Shown here piece after piece: positions 23,101 through 34,887 of a DNA stretch of 64,000 nt. The notes below the pieces were generated by a model. It made no database searches, had not been told where the DNA came from, and saw only the letters and a program-made list of their open reading frames with translations. This DNA is from Hyphodiscus hymeniophilus (taxonomy: Eukaryota > Ascomycota > Leotiomycetes > Helotiales > Hyphodiscaceae), in NCBI GenBank assembly GCA_016508695.1, contig VNKQ01000009.1:1426001-1490000 (forward strand), in the 5' to 3' direction. The translations under genes were made by a program, and so were the position numbers. Each line of letters begins with the position of its first letter. Position 1 is the stretch's first letter.

Positions 23101-23840
23101 ATCACAGCGGCCTGGTGAAGGGCTCAAGCCAGAATACAGCCCGTACAGTAGTGTCATCAACGGAAGAGCCGGTAGGACAATCAACTCTGATTCTCTGGGT
23201 TCAGCACCCACTACGCAGCTCTGTACCCTAAATAAAAACAATCTCTCTCGGACATGCACTGGATGCTGCTTTAACACCAATTTGTGAAGCCCCGCCCTCT
23301 CCTTTTTTCCATTCCAGAAGGGAGGGGTGCTTGGGTGGATTTGGGCGCTTTTCGAGCCACACCACACTAAACTTCTTTGACTCCCTTACGAAATGCCCAC
23401 CACCGCCCATCCTTCTTCCTCATCCCTTCCCTTCCCTCATTCTCTCGTTTCCCCTCTCTTTTTTTCCCTTCATCAACCCCTCTTCCATCAACACCACCGT
23501 CACCATCGCGAAGCCTGCGACGAGCGAAAACATCCCTTCAGCAACGGTTATCATCACTGGCGACGTTCCTTCCCGCCACCGAAAGCGCCAATCTTCCCGA
23601 CGGATCGCGCTGCGACTTGTTCTGTGCCCCGGCAAGAACCGTCCTCGCGACACAGGCATCTGCCACCATCTATACCACCACCCACACATCGATGACAAGA
23701 GAACGAAAACAAATGAACAATATATCAAAGAGCAATCAAGCCACACTTTAAACCTTACGCCCACGCTCGCGAGCCAGACGATCTCAACTATCGATCTGTG
23801 AAGGACAAGCACCGCCTCCCTTCTGTCAACATCCATCGCC
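17132..23840. other. 6.7-kb region without recognisable protein gene
   Basis: The region lies between the start of the minus-strand RasGEF and the start of the plus-strand C2H2 factor, so it must hold both promoters and probably long untranslated leaders. Many frames of 60-157 codons exist on both strands, none with domain-like sequence or convincing spliced partners. Short GGTA/TACC runs occur (CTACCTACCTACCT near 17870; GGTAAGTAAGTAGGTAAC near 20370). From about 23380 to 23840 the plus strand is C/T-rich (TTTCCCTTCATCAACCCC), as expected for the transcribed leader of the downstream gene. A non-coding RNA is possible but not shown. Confidence 0.45.
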
Positions 23841-26435
23841 ATGCCTGCCAGCATGTCCGTCCTGCCACCTGCGGCATCGAGCACTCGAAAGTCGTCGGTC
23901 GCTGCGCCAGAGAAGAAGTACAAATGCCAGTTCTGCAATAGGGCTTTCAGCAGGAGTGAACATCGGAGTCGACATGAGAGATCACGTAAGTTTCGGTGTT
24001 CCTTTCCCCCTCTTTTCGCTCGGGTCGCGTGCAAACGACTCCGCGCAACATTAGCATCCCTATCTATCAACATTATGCTAACACTTCACTGCAGATACGA
24101 AGGAGCGCCCTTTCAAGTGCATGAAGTGTAGAAGTACCTTCGTGCGACGCGATTTATTGCTTCGACATGACCGAACTGTGCACGCAAAAGACGGAGGCAT
24201 CCCGTTACATAGTGACGTGAAGCGACGAGCGGGGCCAAAGTCGAGCATGGTCGGGCCTTCTAAGTCTGCCATCTCTCTCGATGCTGCTTCGCTTGAGCAA
24301 CTTGCTGGCGACGATGGAATGCTTGATATCGAAACCGCTGCGATGCTGATGACTGATCTTCACCACCAAGCCACGGCTGCCAACCGCTCTGCTGGCGTAG
24401 GACCGTATGAGAATAGACCTGGAATGGCTTTCTCTCATGGTACTGCGCTATTGGAGCCATCCGTTACATTCCCATCAGGGGCTGTGTCGCTTCCACCGGT
24501 TCAGTGGGATGCATTCATGCCGCAATCTGTGACGGAGCCAAAGTCCCACTCGATCACCTCCAACGCATCTGGATCTCAGGAGTCGCAAACCTCATTCACC
24601 AGTGCTAGCACTCTGCAACCCCATCCAAATCAGTTGCCACCCATGAAATCGTCGTCGTCTGGCTACAACGGACTCGTACCTGCCCTTGAATCAATGATCA
24701 ACTCGCTGCCACCTTCAGGAGCAGCAACTCCAAGTCAACAATCGCCGTTGCGACCTGACCTTGGTGCACCCTCGCCATCTCAGAACTCGCCGAAGCCTCC
24801 ACAGGTATTAAGTGATGAAGATCGCAATGTGATTCTGGATAACCTCCGTAACACCGACCAAGAGCGTGCTATTCCTGAAAGCTTCCGTCTTCCTGGCCTA
24901 GCATCATTGAACAGGTACCTGTCCACGTACTTCACCTTGTTCCACCACCACCTGCCGTTCTTGCACCCAGTGTCTTTCAACCCTACCGAAGCTTCATCGC
25001 CGCTTCTATTGGCGGTACTGTCTATTGGTGCATTGTATGCTTTTGACGAAGAAAATGCCTACATGCTTCACATTGGCTCGAAGGTGCTCGTCAATCAATT
25101 TTTGCAGAATAAGGAGAATTTTAGCTCTCGCAAATGCCCTCTATGGACCATGCAGGGCTCTCTACTGAATATGATCTTCGCAAGCTGGAGTGGCGATCCC
25201 AAGGGCCTGGAATGGGCCTGCTCCATCAAGAGTCTTCTTGCAAACATGGTTGCTGGAAACCGCTATGAGCTCAAGCTTCGAACTGAAGCGCGTCAAGGCG
25301 GGCTCCCTACTCGTTCTGAGTGGGTCGAGGATGAAGGTTGCCGACGTACTTACTATGCTGTTTACATCTTCTTCGGTCTGTTGACATTGACTTATAATCA
25401 CACGCCCGCGATCAGCTTCAATGAATTCGAGGACCTTCAATTGCCCTCAACTGAGGCGATGTGGAATCTCAACGTCACTGACGAGGCAGTCTGGAAACCA
25501 AAATTGCAGACCTGCCAGGCCCCTTCATTCATGGAAGCTCACGACAACCTATTCCAGGGCGAAACGTTACGCTACAGTGCTTTCGCAACTCGTGTCATGA
25601 TCAACGCACTCTTCCTAGAAGTCTGGTATCACAAGCGCAGCCCAGAAGCATTACAAGACGTGGTTACAGAATACAAGCTTCGCCTGGCTTTGGAGACATG
25701 GGAGAAATCTCTTGATCTATGTGAACCTGAGGCTGTTGCTGTTCCGCTCAGCGCGCCTCACAAAGGTCATCCCTTAATCTTCAATGCTAAGGCTATGTTC
25801 CGCAATGCACGTGCTCGCCTGGAAGTCGACCTGAAGTCAATTCAAGAAGCTCTGAGATATCACGACTCTTTCGAGGTCGCAGCCGCCATGTCAAACGCTC
25901 GGGACAAGGTCAAGCGGTCCAGCGAAATGATCAAGGTCATACATGAGTGTTTCAACTGCATTGAGACTGCGGCACTGCAGGGGATCCGCTGGGTAGCGCG
26001 GACTTCTGCCACCAATTGGAGCATCGAACACCCACTCTGTGGTTTGGATCTTATGGTCATTCTCAGCTTGTGGCTTTATCGCCTGGAACATGACGAAGAG
26101 CCCGCAACTGAAGAAGAAGCCGCCATGTACAATAAAATCAGGAATCTCTTTGACGATGATTCCATTGATTATGACGATACCAAACTCAGTTCCACGGTAG
26201 CTCGTCTCTGGGGAAGCATGCTTGACGAAGTCGTTGTTTGGGGGTAAGTCACATTATATACCTTCTGCAAGACGCATCGCTAATATGAACTAGGATCACA
26301 CGTCTCATGGGAGATTCCTTCCGCCTCCACTCTCAAGCTCTTGTTGGCTATGTTGACGACGTAGACGCGTCCGACGTATCAACTCCTTCGATGATCTCTC
26401 AAGGTGCCGACGACAACGAAGACAGCATTTACTGA
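23841..26435 (+). CDS. C2H2 zinc-finger transcription factor with Fungal_trans domain
   Basis: Nuclear DNA-binding regulator. Three exons (23841-23985, 24095-26243, 26294-26435) encode 811 residues. Two adjacent C2H2 fingers lie at the N-terminus: C29/C32/H45/H49 and C57/C60/H73/H78, with a TKERPF linker. The first intron falls inside the first finger's end (RSH), and the join restores the canonical HTKERP linker, which supports the model. A Ser/Pro/Gln-rich middle (about 110-270) is followed by a Fungal_trans-like domain at about 290-650 (LSTYFTLFHHHLPFLHP), which fungi use for regulatory control. The last exon adds a short acidic tail. The architecture resembles Adr1/AmdX- or MsnA-like regulators, but the target pathway is unknown. 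A long pyrimidine-rich leader precedes the ATG. Confidence 0.9.
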
Positions 26436-28287
26436 ACCATCTCTCAACTCTACTCGACGATACTCACGATTTCCTTAATCACTCTCCTTAAATAGATCTC
26501 TCATCTCGTTTCATAGCCCACTGAATCGGGCACACCATCTCCTTTGTCTATGCATGGAGCGAGTTCTGCATTTCCTATCTATTGTCGAATAAAGGCTTTC
26601 CTTCAGAGGTCATGGGCAACAATATGGTGCCAGTCAGGTCTGGCGGGTTGGGCATTAAATCAGTCTCATCTTTTTCCTCTACTCAATATCGACATTCGAC
26701 ATCTCGACATATACCACCATAATCTTAAGTTCGCATACGCACACACATCATCTTTGGCTGGCCCACATCCTGTTGTTTCTGCCCTGTCCTTATTGGCGTA
26801 TTACCTATTTAATATTGTGTTGCTCTATTCTCGACTCATACTGATACCTTGTTCGATATACAATTGCTTTCTTGCTCATTTTTCCTGTTGAGTGCTTGAT
26901 TGTTTCGTTTGCGTTTTATATGCATGGTGGGAAGTGGAGGGAGGGTTAGAGCTACTGGAAAGACAATGGATGTCTAGCTGGGCTGTGTAAAGATATTTAG
27001 TATTGATGAATCAATTAACTCGTTATGCGCAACTATTTTCGTCCTTGACGTCTGCATGATGTGATACTTCATGAACATACCTCAATGAACCATGACAATT
27101 GACCAAACAAAGGGTCTTCAGGAAACTTGGGCATTCTGCAGATATACCTGTAAGCTGTAAGCCCCACCATTTCGGGCAGCAACAATTCTAAAAGTTTCAT
27201 TGTATTCCACATCATATAAGGAACCTACTACGTTCTTTGGGCTAGGAATGCGACAATCTGGATTTCTGATTCTAATCCTTATATGGTCAAAACCGTGTGA
27301 GACGTTCCTCTTGCGTTCTAGTAAAAATTCTCGAGCAGGGGTGAGCTATCTGAATGGTCGACTGTGGTAGCTCACATATGGGGTTGTAAATCTCGCATTT
27401 GTTAAAGTCTTGCTTAAGGGGGATAAATATGATGTGGTGTGGTCTTCTGTTTTTGATCCGCGGCTGTGGTGATTATATCTCCTTTTTATATGATACGTCC
27501 CATATCTCAACGATTTCTACCAAATCAGCTCAATTCTGTGAAGAGGGCGGGCCTTATTTGGGCGACCTTGGCTGCGCTGACTTGTCTCTCTAATTGACTG
27601 CTAGGCGTGGAATAAATCGGTCAATCCATTTGCCGAGTAAGAGAGCAAGTATGGCTTTTGAAAAGCGTTGGTGGATTCATGCTGTCAATTTTCGGTTATT
27701 GAGGTCGGATTTGTGGTCATTGATATGTTCTAATGCTTGTTTGCACCATGTCACGAACTTTTTTGATCACAGTGAGCTCACGAAAGATATTGGTGGTCTA
27801 CAGTGTGCTTGGTCTCAGTTGATCCGACTCATGGACCGCACAAGAAACCTCATCGTTCCAAGAATGTGCAACTTCCCCGCCTAGTGTGGGTGCGTCGACG
27901 ACCAAAGGCTTGACATTATTCCATCTAGGGTCAATTCTGAGCCTGCTCTGAACAGCTCATCCTCATCCTCTTCTCTACCACTTTTACATTGTGTGAAAGT
28001 AATTGTTGGTGAGCATACTGTCGCGTTCCTTCCCCCCTTTTGCCGAAAAGTGTCGCTTCCGCATTTGGTTGCCAAGACTAACGAGCTACGCAATGTGCTC
28101 AAGTTTCTCTACCAAACAAAGTGTACATTAACAACCTCCGCATTCGATCTCGACCTTCTCTCTTCTCTTTCTCCTTGTTGTTAGCGCCTATATCCAGATT
28201 CCTCAAGACCACTGTGCTCAGTCGGCCTCAGTACCCGCCCCGTTCGCGAGAACGGAACCTGCATCCGTTCCTGGCTTGATTTATTCT
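26436..28287. other. Intergenic region, nothing recognised
   Basis: It contains the 3' untranslated region of the C2H2 factor and the promoter of the GH16 gene. From 28120 to 28200 the plus strand is C/T-rich (CTCTTCTCTTTCTCCTTG), likely leader of the next gene. No other structure is seen. Confidence 0.5.
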
Positions 28288-29532
28288 ATGGCAGTGGGCG
28301 CTATACGTGGTACTGTCGGCTCTTCGATCATGCCCCTAATCACAGTGCTGATTTTGAGCCTCTTGGGCCTGGTGACGGCGAATTGTCAGTGCGGATATCA
28401 ATTGACGATCAACAACTCCTCGACCCCGAGCATCTTTACGGATTTGATCGAGACAGACTTTCTCCATCTGACCAACATCTCCAAGGATACTGACTGGCGA
28501 CGTCAGGAGTTTCCTGTCACTGCTGCTGCTGGTCGCGGTCCGTATGGAATGAACTTCACCATTCAGAATGTCATCTCTAATCCCATTCTCAACGCAACTA
28601 ATTGGACTGGACCTGGCGAATTCGGCGGAGACCCTGGTTTGCAGCTTATTGTTGACAGTGGGATCCCTGAAAATGGCTATGTTCAGGTTGCTGAGATGGA
28701 TTCTGCGCGTGAGGACATGCTTTGGGGTACTTATCGAACTGCCATGAAGCTTTCTTTGGTTCCTGGCACTTGTAGCGCCTTCTTCTGGGTACGTTTCAGT
28801 CGTGACCTCGAAACACTTGTACCACTTCATTTTGACTAATAGTTGTGAAAGTACTACAACGACAGCCAGGAAATCGATATGGAATTCCTTTCGTCTCAAT
28901 TTATCCCGGAGAACAACACCTACCCCGTCAATCTGGTCCTTCAATCCGAACAGTCTGTGCGCGCTGGATATAATGCAGCTGCTACCGGTAATTACGTCGT
29001 CGCTAACCTTCCTTTCGATCCCACCGATGGATTTCATGAGTATCGCATCGATTTCGTCCCTGGAAATGTCCTCTACTACGCTGATGGATACTTGCTCGCG
29101 AAAATGAATACCACAGCGGTTCCAACGTCTCCCGGTCATATGATTCTCACGCAATGGAGTAACGGCAACCCTCTCTGGTCATTTGGTCCACCGACTTCAG
29201 AAGCTACCATCACAGTCTCTTATGTCAAGGCATACTTCAACTCGTCCGACACGGTTCGCCAGAAAGATTGGGCTTTGAGGTGTACGGACTCGTCCGCTCC
29301 AGGAGCCATATGTATGATTCCTGATCAACTCGGCCCTCCTGATCCTAGTACCAACGTCTCAAGTGGCAATTCATCGGCATCTACGTACTTCTTCAGCAAC
29401 GAGAAAAACATGACTGTGAACCAGACAATTTATCACAAGAACGGTATCACTGGTATCAATGAACTAAACGCATATTCAAGCTCACTGTTGACTCTGATGT
29501 TGCTATCAAGCTTGGTTGCAATTCTGCTCTGA
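28288..29532 (+). CDS. GH16-family glycoside hydrolase, secreted and probably GPI-anchored
   Basis: Predicted beta-glucan-acting enzyme of glycoside hydrolase family 16, acting at the cell wall or outside the cell. Two exons (28288-28788 and 28852-29532) give 393 residues. The N-terminus has a hydrophobic signal segment (MPLITVLILSLLGLVTA); translation may begin at the first ATG, 28288, or at 28330, which gives a more standard signal peptide. The catalytic signature E-I-D-M-E (in SQEIDMEFLS) starts right after the intron; the two Glu residues are the expected nucleophile and acid/base of the ExDxE motif. Many N-glycosylation sequons are present. The C-terminus has a Ser/Asn-rich stretch and ends in a hydrophobic tail (LLTLMLLSSLVAILL), typical of a GPI-attachment signal. 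Whether it hydrolyses or transglycosylates cannot be told. Confidence 0.88.
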
Positions 29533-30155
29533 GTAAGAACCAAACACTGGGCTTGTTTGTTGTATGACGGCTTTTGCTTCTCTATATGCACGCCCACTTC
29601 GGTAAGATGTGATGGTAAAAAATGATCAGTGAGTGACGATGGTATCGATGGGACTGGTAGCATGATGGGAAGTGAAATGCTTGGCGAAGGTGAATTGACC
29701 AGCTTCTTTTGGCAGATTGATAATTGGTTTCGCTTTCAAATCGCTTTCAGAAATTCCTGTAACCTTTTCAAAGATTGTACTAGAAAAGGCTTCTACCCTA
29801 ATTACACAATTCTGAAACCTTCCATTCTTTCATCACTTTTCAAGGCACGGTCTCTTCGATCCACTCGCAATCACAGGTTCATATAGTGAGTTACCGCCCT
29901 CAATCGTTTCACTTTTTCCGCATCAAACAGAACCAACCATCACTCTGAACAATTTCTACACCACTTGGTTTTGCATTCTTGTTAAAGGCCGCATTGCATA
30001 TTTGGATACAGTTTCTTCTTCGCCGACTTACTCCGAAGCAGCTACCGACTCTTGATCAGTTGCGATTCTGTATACCGTCTCTCGTTGCAAAATCCAAGGT
30101 TGAATTTCGATCCTCAGTCTTCGGCAATCCACGATTCCACACATAATCTGTCACC
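29533..30155. other. Intergenic region between GH16 and BTB genes
   Basis: Tandem plus-strand genes flank it, so it holds the GH16 terminator region and BTB promoter. No specific element is recognised. Confidence 0.5.
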
Positions 30156-31382
30156 ATGTGTGATAGCTCCCATCCAGCTGTTACAATGCCACCGTTTCCT
30201 TCGTCGATTTCTGCACCTCAGCTCACTCACTCCGCACCTCTCCCTCAACGACTATTCCCTCCGCTGGCAGGTCCGATACATATAGGATTCACGTCTTACC
30301 CTTCATCTCCAACCCATTCCCTCATTTTGCCACCACAGCGGTTCGAGCAACCCCAAGCCACCGAATTTCTAGTCGTAAAGCCACAAATCGACTTCAAAGA
30401 TCCCACGTCACCAATCGATGAAGGACTCGGATTCACCATCGACGAGCGTCGCTCTGCTGTGATCGACCTCATCCTTGCGCCGCTCACCTGCCCGAAGAGT
30501 ACTATTCACATCGTCGTCGATGGAGATGGTAAATCTCAGAAATTCCCGGTTCATTGCGACCTCCTCTGCTTCTATTCACCTTACTTCCGACGCATCCTCT
30601 CCAATGATAAATCCCTCAAAACGAAGATTCTAACGAAGAATTACAGACGAGAATGGCGCTGGGAAGACAAAGAGAGCGTTGTTGAGATCATGGAGTCGCG
30701 TTGTTGGGCGGACTCTAAAGAAGCAATGGATGTCGATGTTGTGATCAAGCTACCCACTGTTGTTCGCGTGGTTGAATCTGACGCCAGAGAAGATAACCTC
30801 GACCAGGAGATGAAGTTTTCGGATGCTGTTCGTGAGCTCAAGCTTGATACTGAGAGTCTAGGAGATGTCACGCGCCCCGTTTTCGCCGCTTTCATCAACT
30901 GGCTCTACCACGGCTATCCTGGCCTCGATTTATACCAACCCCTTGACAGCCATCCCTCTTTCGACGCCGCGACTCTCATCCAGCTCTGGGTCTTTGCCGG
31001 TCGAATCGGAGTCCCAGAGTGCCAAAATCATTGCATCGAGGGTATCGAATGGTGGAGAATGACATCCAACATCATCCAAACCTCCATGCTTGCCTGGACG
31101 TACGAGAACACTGAGGAATACGACAACGGAGGTTGTGGCTTGCGAGCTCTGCTCATTGATCAGTGCGCTTGGAAGCTGGATGGAAACTGGCTACTGAGTG
31201 AGAGAGAGGACGTCAAGAACGAGGAGCAGTTTCCACGTCAGGCGTTGGTTGATTTGGTTAGTCGTATGCGGGTGGTTTTGAATGAGGGTGTGAGACCACC
31301 ATTCTTGCACTCGGAGTTGCGAAAGGAGGCTTATTGGATTCCTGTTGAGGAGAAGAAAGTTGTCGAGATGTTAGAGAAGTGA
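30156..31382 (+). CDS. BTB/POZ domain protein
   Basis: A single-exon gene for a 408-residue protein. The ATG has a good context (TCACCATGT). The first 110 residues are Pro/Ser-rich and likely disordered. A BTB/POZ fold begins near residue 115 (STIHIVVDGDGKSQKFPVH, then LLCFYSPYFRRIL) and continues, after an insertion of about 80 charged residues, to VFAAFINWLYHGYPG. The C-terminal half is helical (WVFAGRIGVPECQNHCIEGI, YENTEEYDNGGCGLRALL), a pattern seen in the many fungal BTB proteins of unknown function. BTB domains mediate dimerisation and can serve as adaptors for cullin-3 ligases, but no BACK or Kelch repeats are evident. It is convergent with SPB1. Confidence 0.82.
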   Translation: MCDSSHPAVTMPPFPSSISAPQLTHSAPLPQRLFPPLAGPIHIGFTSYPSSPTHSLILPPQRFEQPQATEFLVVKPQIDFKDPTSPIDEGLGFTIDERRSAVIDLILAPLTCPKSTIHIVVDGDGKSQKFPVHCDLLCFYSPYFRRILSNDKSLKTKILTKNYRREWRWEDKESVVEIMESRCWADSKEAMDVDVVIKLPTVVRVVESDAREDNLDQEMKFSDAVRELKLDTESLGDVTRPVFAAFINWLYHGYPGLDLYQPLDSHPSFDAATLIQLWVFAGRIGVPECQNHCIEGIEWWRMTSNIIQTSMLAWTYENTEEYDNGGCGLRALLIDQCAWKLDGNWLLSEREDVKNEEQFPRQALVDLVSRMRVVLNEGVRPPFLHSELRKEAYWIPVEEKKVVEMLEK

Positions 31383-32011
31383 GCGGAGTTAGAGATATGG
31401 AAGGGTATGGTTCGTTGAACCTTAGAAGCTTGCATGGACGGATTTTGAGACGTTGGCTGGTGAAGATACCCTTGTTCTTCTGAATAATAGTCAGCAAAGC
31501 AATCGTTAATGAAAGACGGGCTTTTAGTGTTTGAGAAGTACGCAAAACCGGATGTCTGATGAGACAGAGGACCCGCCGCGGAACTCGTAGCAAGTGCTGA
31601 ACCCAATCAAGCTGTGTAGTGAATGGTCGTGAACTAAATTAACCTCGAAATCAGCCTTTTAGACGGTCCAACCATGAAGTTGACAGTATTTCGCGGGACA
31701 GGCTCTGATTTGCAGCTCAACGGAGATAGAACCGGAGGTAATGCTCTTGAGCCGTAGCCTGAGGCTCTCCGAGGGGAAATTTGTCTTTGGATAGGCACTG
31801 TCATTCTGATATTTGGGAAGTCCTTTATTCATTTTAGCTTGATGAAAGTTAATGAAGAAGCAAACACCATCATGAAGCTTTAATGTAACTCATGCTCAGC
31901 ATACAAACCTTGAGGTGACAGTGTGGTCACGAGGGAGAACTACAAAGCCAGAATTTCACGACCATACGGAACGAGTTGGATGAGCTACGACTCAAATTCG
32001 TCCTAAATAAC
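31383..32011. other. Convergent intergenic spacer (no gene seen)
   Basis: Lies between the BTB gene and SPB1, which end toward each other. Open frames on the minus strand here are non-conserved-looking. Nothing else is seen. Confidence 0.55.
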
Positions 32012-34605
32012 TCATTTCCGCTTCTTAGCCAACCTCTTCTCAGCCCTTACATCCTTCTTCAACCTCGAATCCACAATCTTGTATTTTCCTTTCACCCCTC
32101 TTGGTCGTCCGGCAATACCTCTATTCCCACCGCGTGCAACCACAACCTTGACCTGCTGTTTCGGCTTCTTCTTCGCCGCCTTGCTCATCAATTTCGTGAT
32201 ACTACTCGCCTTCTCCTTCTCCGTCATGCCATCCTCGTCCGCCAACATTGCAGACTTCTTTCTTAGCTTCTCGAGTCGTTGTGCAGCGTGGAACTTCTTG
32301 CGGTCTTTTGCTTCGCGAACTTTCTTGATGGGTCGAGCGTTCAAAGCGCGCAATTTCTCTTTGATAGCTGCGGCTCCGGCGGCACTGATGGGTCGGTGGG
32401 GTTTGTCGTGACGGCCTTCATCATCGAGGAACCACTCGGGCAAACCGTCGCGGTCTTTGAAGGCGTATTTGTTGAAGCCTTCGTCTACTAGGTCATAAGA
32501 TGTCTTTTCGCCTGAGGCGATTTGCTGGGCTAATGTCATGGCTTCGGCTGTGATGATATCGATGTCTGCTTTTGTTTAGAATTCGAACCAAGAATACGCA
32601 AGTTAGCCACTGACCTGGCCTGCCATCCTTTCGTGGCTCTTCGTCTTCCCATTGCGCTTCTTCACCGCTTCGCTTGACAACTTCAAAACCATCCTCGCTG
32701 TCTTCTGACATGGCATCGGCAGCTTCTGGAAGGTCGGACTCGTCATCTTCAGCGATATCTCTTTGGAGTATAGAGTCGAGTTGGTCGAGATCCGCTGCAA
32801 CATCCTTCTCTGCCGCTTCCATTTCCTCGTCCGATTCCTCTTCTGCGATACCACCAATGTCTTTGAAAATATCTTGATCGAAGAATTGTGCTGCTCGGTT
32901 CGAAAGACCACCGTTCTTCTTCTCACTGCGCTCTAAATCTGTTAACAGCGGTCGTTTCGACGTTGTCTCGTCATCTGAGGAATCATCACTACTATCCTCC
33001 TCTAACTTGTCACCATCATCGCTCTCATGTCCATCTGCTGAAAACCCCTCCCAATCACCATCTTCATGTTCCTTTCTAGCTTTTTTTGCACGGAACTTCG
33101 CGTCTAGATCTGATTTTCGTTCCTGGTATTGGTCATACATTGCGTCGAGATCTCTGTCAAGTCTATCTTCCTCCGGATCACTCTCTTCATCCGACTCTGG
33201 TCTTCCTAGTTCACTCTCACGATCTTTTCGAAGATCTGCTTCCGTCAAAATAGCCATTTTGCCCTTCGCAATCTTGTCCACGGCCCCGGATTTATCGATC
33301 GTCTTGAGGCCGAACATCGAGCCCTCTCCATTGGGACCTGCTTGCTCGAGACCGATTTCCGTTGGCGCGGTCATGTGAAGCTGCATCCGTATTATTTCTC
33401 TTTGCTTCTTCTCGTTTTCTCTTCGTCGTTCACGCTTCTTTCGTGAAGTCTCCTTCTCGCTCAAAGCTTGGAACTCTTCCTGGATCTTCAGTTCTTCGTC
33501 CATTGGCTCCACTTCTGCAACTTCTTCCTCTGCTGCGTCTTTGGCAATTTTTTTCGTAGCAAAGCCAAACTTCTCTCGAACTTTCAACCGCCACCTCAGG
33601 AGATTTCGAAACTCTTTCCTTCCCAGAACTCTCAAATCAGCACAACAATCGCGGATCTCTTGAGTCGTCTCCGGTAGCTTGTCCAACGCAGCCAATGCAA
33701 CATCGCCATTAGGCGGCTGCTCGAAGCTCAACTTGTTCAGACTACCCAAAATTGCAATTGGATCTGTTGTCTGTATGAACTCGCTTGCAGGGACCTCTTT
33801 GAACTGGGTATAATTTCCTTCCTCGTACCCATCTCTCTTGCGCTTCTTAACTTCAGGATTGAAAACTTTTGCCTCGTTGTTAGGGGTAGGATCTGAGAGC
33901 TCTGCAAAAACAGATCGTGGATCTAAGAACTTCGGATCGATTCTTTTTGGCGCTTTGAAGCCCTGGCAGACGACGAATATTTCTGCAGAAACATTTCTCG
34001 AGGAGGGAGGTTTTGTAGCTTCGACTTTCGTGAAGAGCTGATTGAACACCCATAGTAAACTGTTATAATCCTTCGATCTGAAGACCTTCGTAACGAATGT
34101 GCCACCTTCGACCAGAAACTCCGTAGCTAATTTCATTGCCTGCAGAGCCAGTTCTGCTTGATTGAAAGAATCCTGAACCCAAGCCGTACCGACATTGGGA
34201 GCACCATCGTGGAGAACAGTGTCTGCTTTCCAGGTCTTAAAGTGTTGGCGGATCGTTGCCCGGCATTTGTCAGTCGTAATATCGCTTTGGAAGGTGATGA
34301 CTCGTGGAATGGCTTTTATGGGTGATAGATCAACTCCGACGATGAGGCTGCTTGCTGGCATGGATTCCGCTGCGACTTGGCACCATGACTAAACGTTTGT
34401 CAATTGAAAATGCTTCAAGAAGAGCAGAGCGACATACTCCAGGTGCAGCGCATAAATCCAACAAGACTTTGCTCTTCTCCAGAAACCCATACTTCTTGTT
34501 CAACTGAATCAGCTTGAAAGCGGCTCTGGCACGATATCCCTTCTCCTTTGCCAATTTGTACCACTTATCCAGACGACCCTTTCCATGCTTCTTCTGGATA
34601 CCCAT
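32012..34605 (-). CDS. SPB1: AdoMet-dependent rRNA 2'-O-methyltransferase Spb1
   Basis: Nucleolar methyltransferase for 60S ribosome maturation; in yeast Spb1 methylates the A-loop of 25S rRNA. Three exons (34605-34438, 34388-32615, 32568-32012; introns 49 and 46 bp) encode 832 residues, near the yeast length. The FtsJ/RrmJ domain spans about 20-205: K31 (ARAAFKL), SAM-binding LLDLCAAPGSWCQVAA with the first intron inside CAAPG-SWC, the acidic HDGAPNVG, VTKVFRSKDY and AEIFVVCQG, together giving the expected K-D-K-E catalytic set. A DUF3381-like middle and long acidic, lysine-rich regions follow. The Spb1_C domain starts near DIDIITAEAMTLA, created by the second splice, and the tail is basic (AEKRLAKKRK). 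It shares a promoter region of under 300 bp with CDT2. Confidence 0.96.
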
Positions 34606-34887
34606 AGCGGCGATTTCGGGATAATCGTGGTCCCAGAGGAAAGTTCTTCTCTTTCTGCAGCAAATCTCAGCGGTCGTGATTTTTTCGAAAGCCCATGCCC
34701 AGTAGAGCCTAGCGCAGCTGTTATCTTAGCGTCTTGGCGCATTATCCCGGCGCGTGAGACGCGGTATTCGTGTTTAAGTGGTGAGTGCAACTTCATAGGA
34801 CTTCCCATTGTACGTTATTTCCAGCTCCTCCAGCATCCGACGTCGATATGTCATGATCTTGGGCACAGATATTTACTGGAAATCAAT
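34606..34887. promoter_or_regulatory. Divergent promoter shared by SPB1 and CDT2
   Basis: Only 282 bp separate the two ATGs, which face away from each other, so both genes must be driven from here. No TATA box is evident on either side, as is usual for housekeeping genes. Individual factor sites were not assigned. Confidence 0.6.

Noticed and set aside
22909..23367. 152-codon minus-strand frame in the large spacer
   Set aside because: No recognisable domain and it overlaps the probable upstream region of the C2H2 gene; not supported.
23331..23801. Ser/Pro/His-rich plus-strand frames just before the C2H2 gene
   Set aside because: They arise from the pyrimidine-rich leader, which is open in all three frames.
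28336..29154. 272-codon minus-strand frame
   Set aside because: Antisense to the GH16 gene; the plus strand has the catalytic motif, signal peptide and GPI tail.
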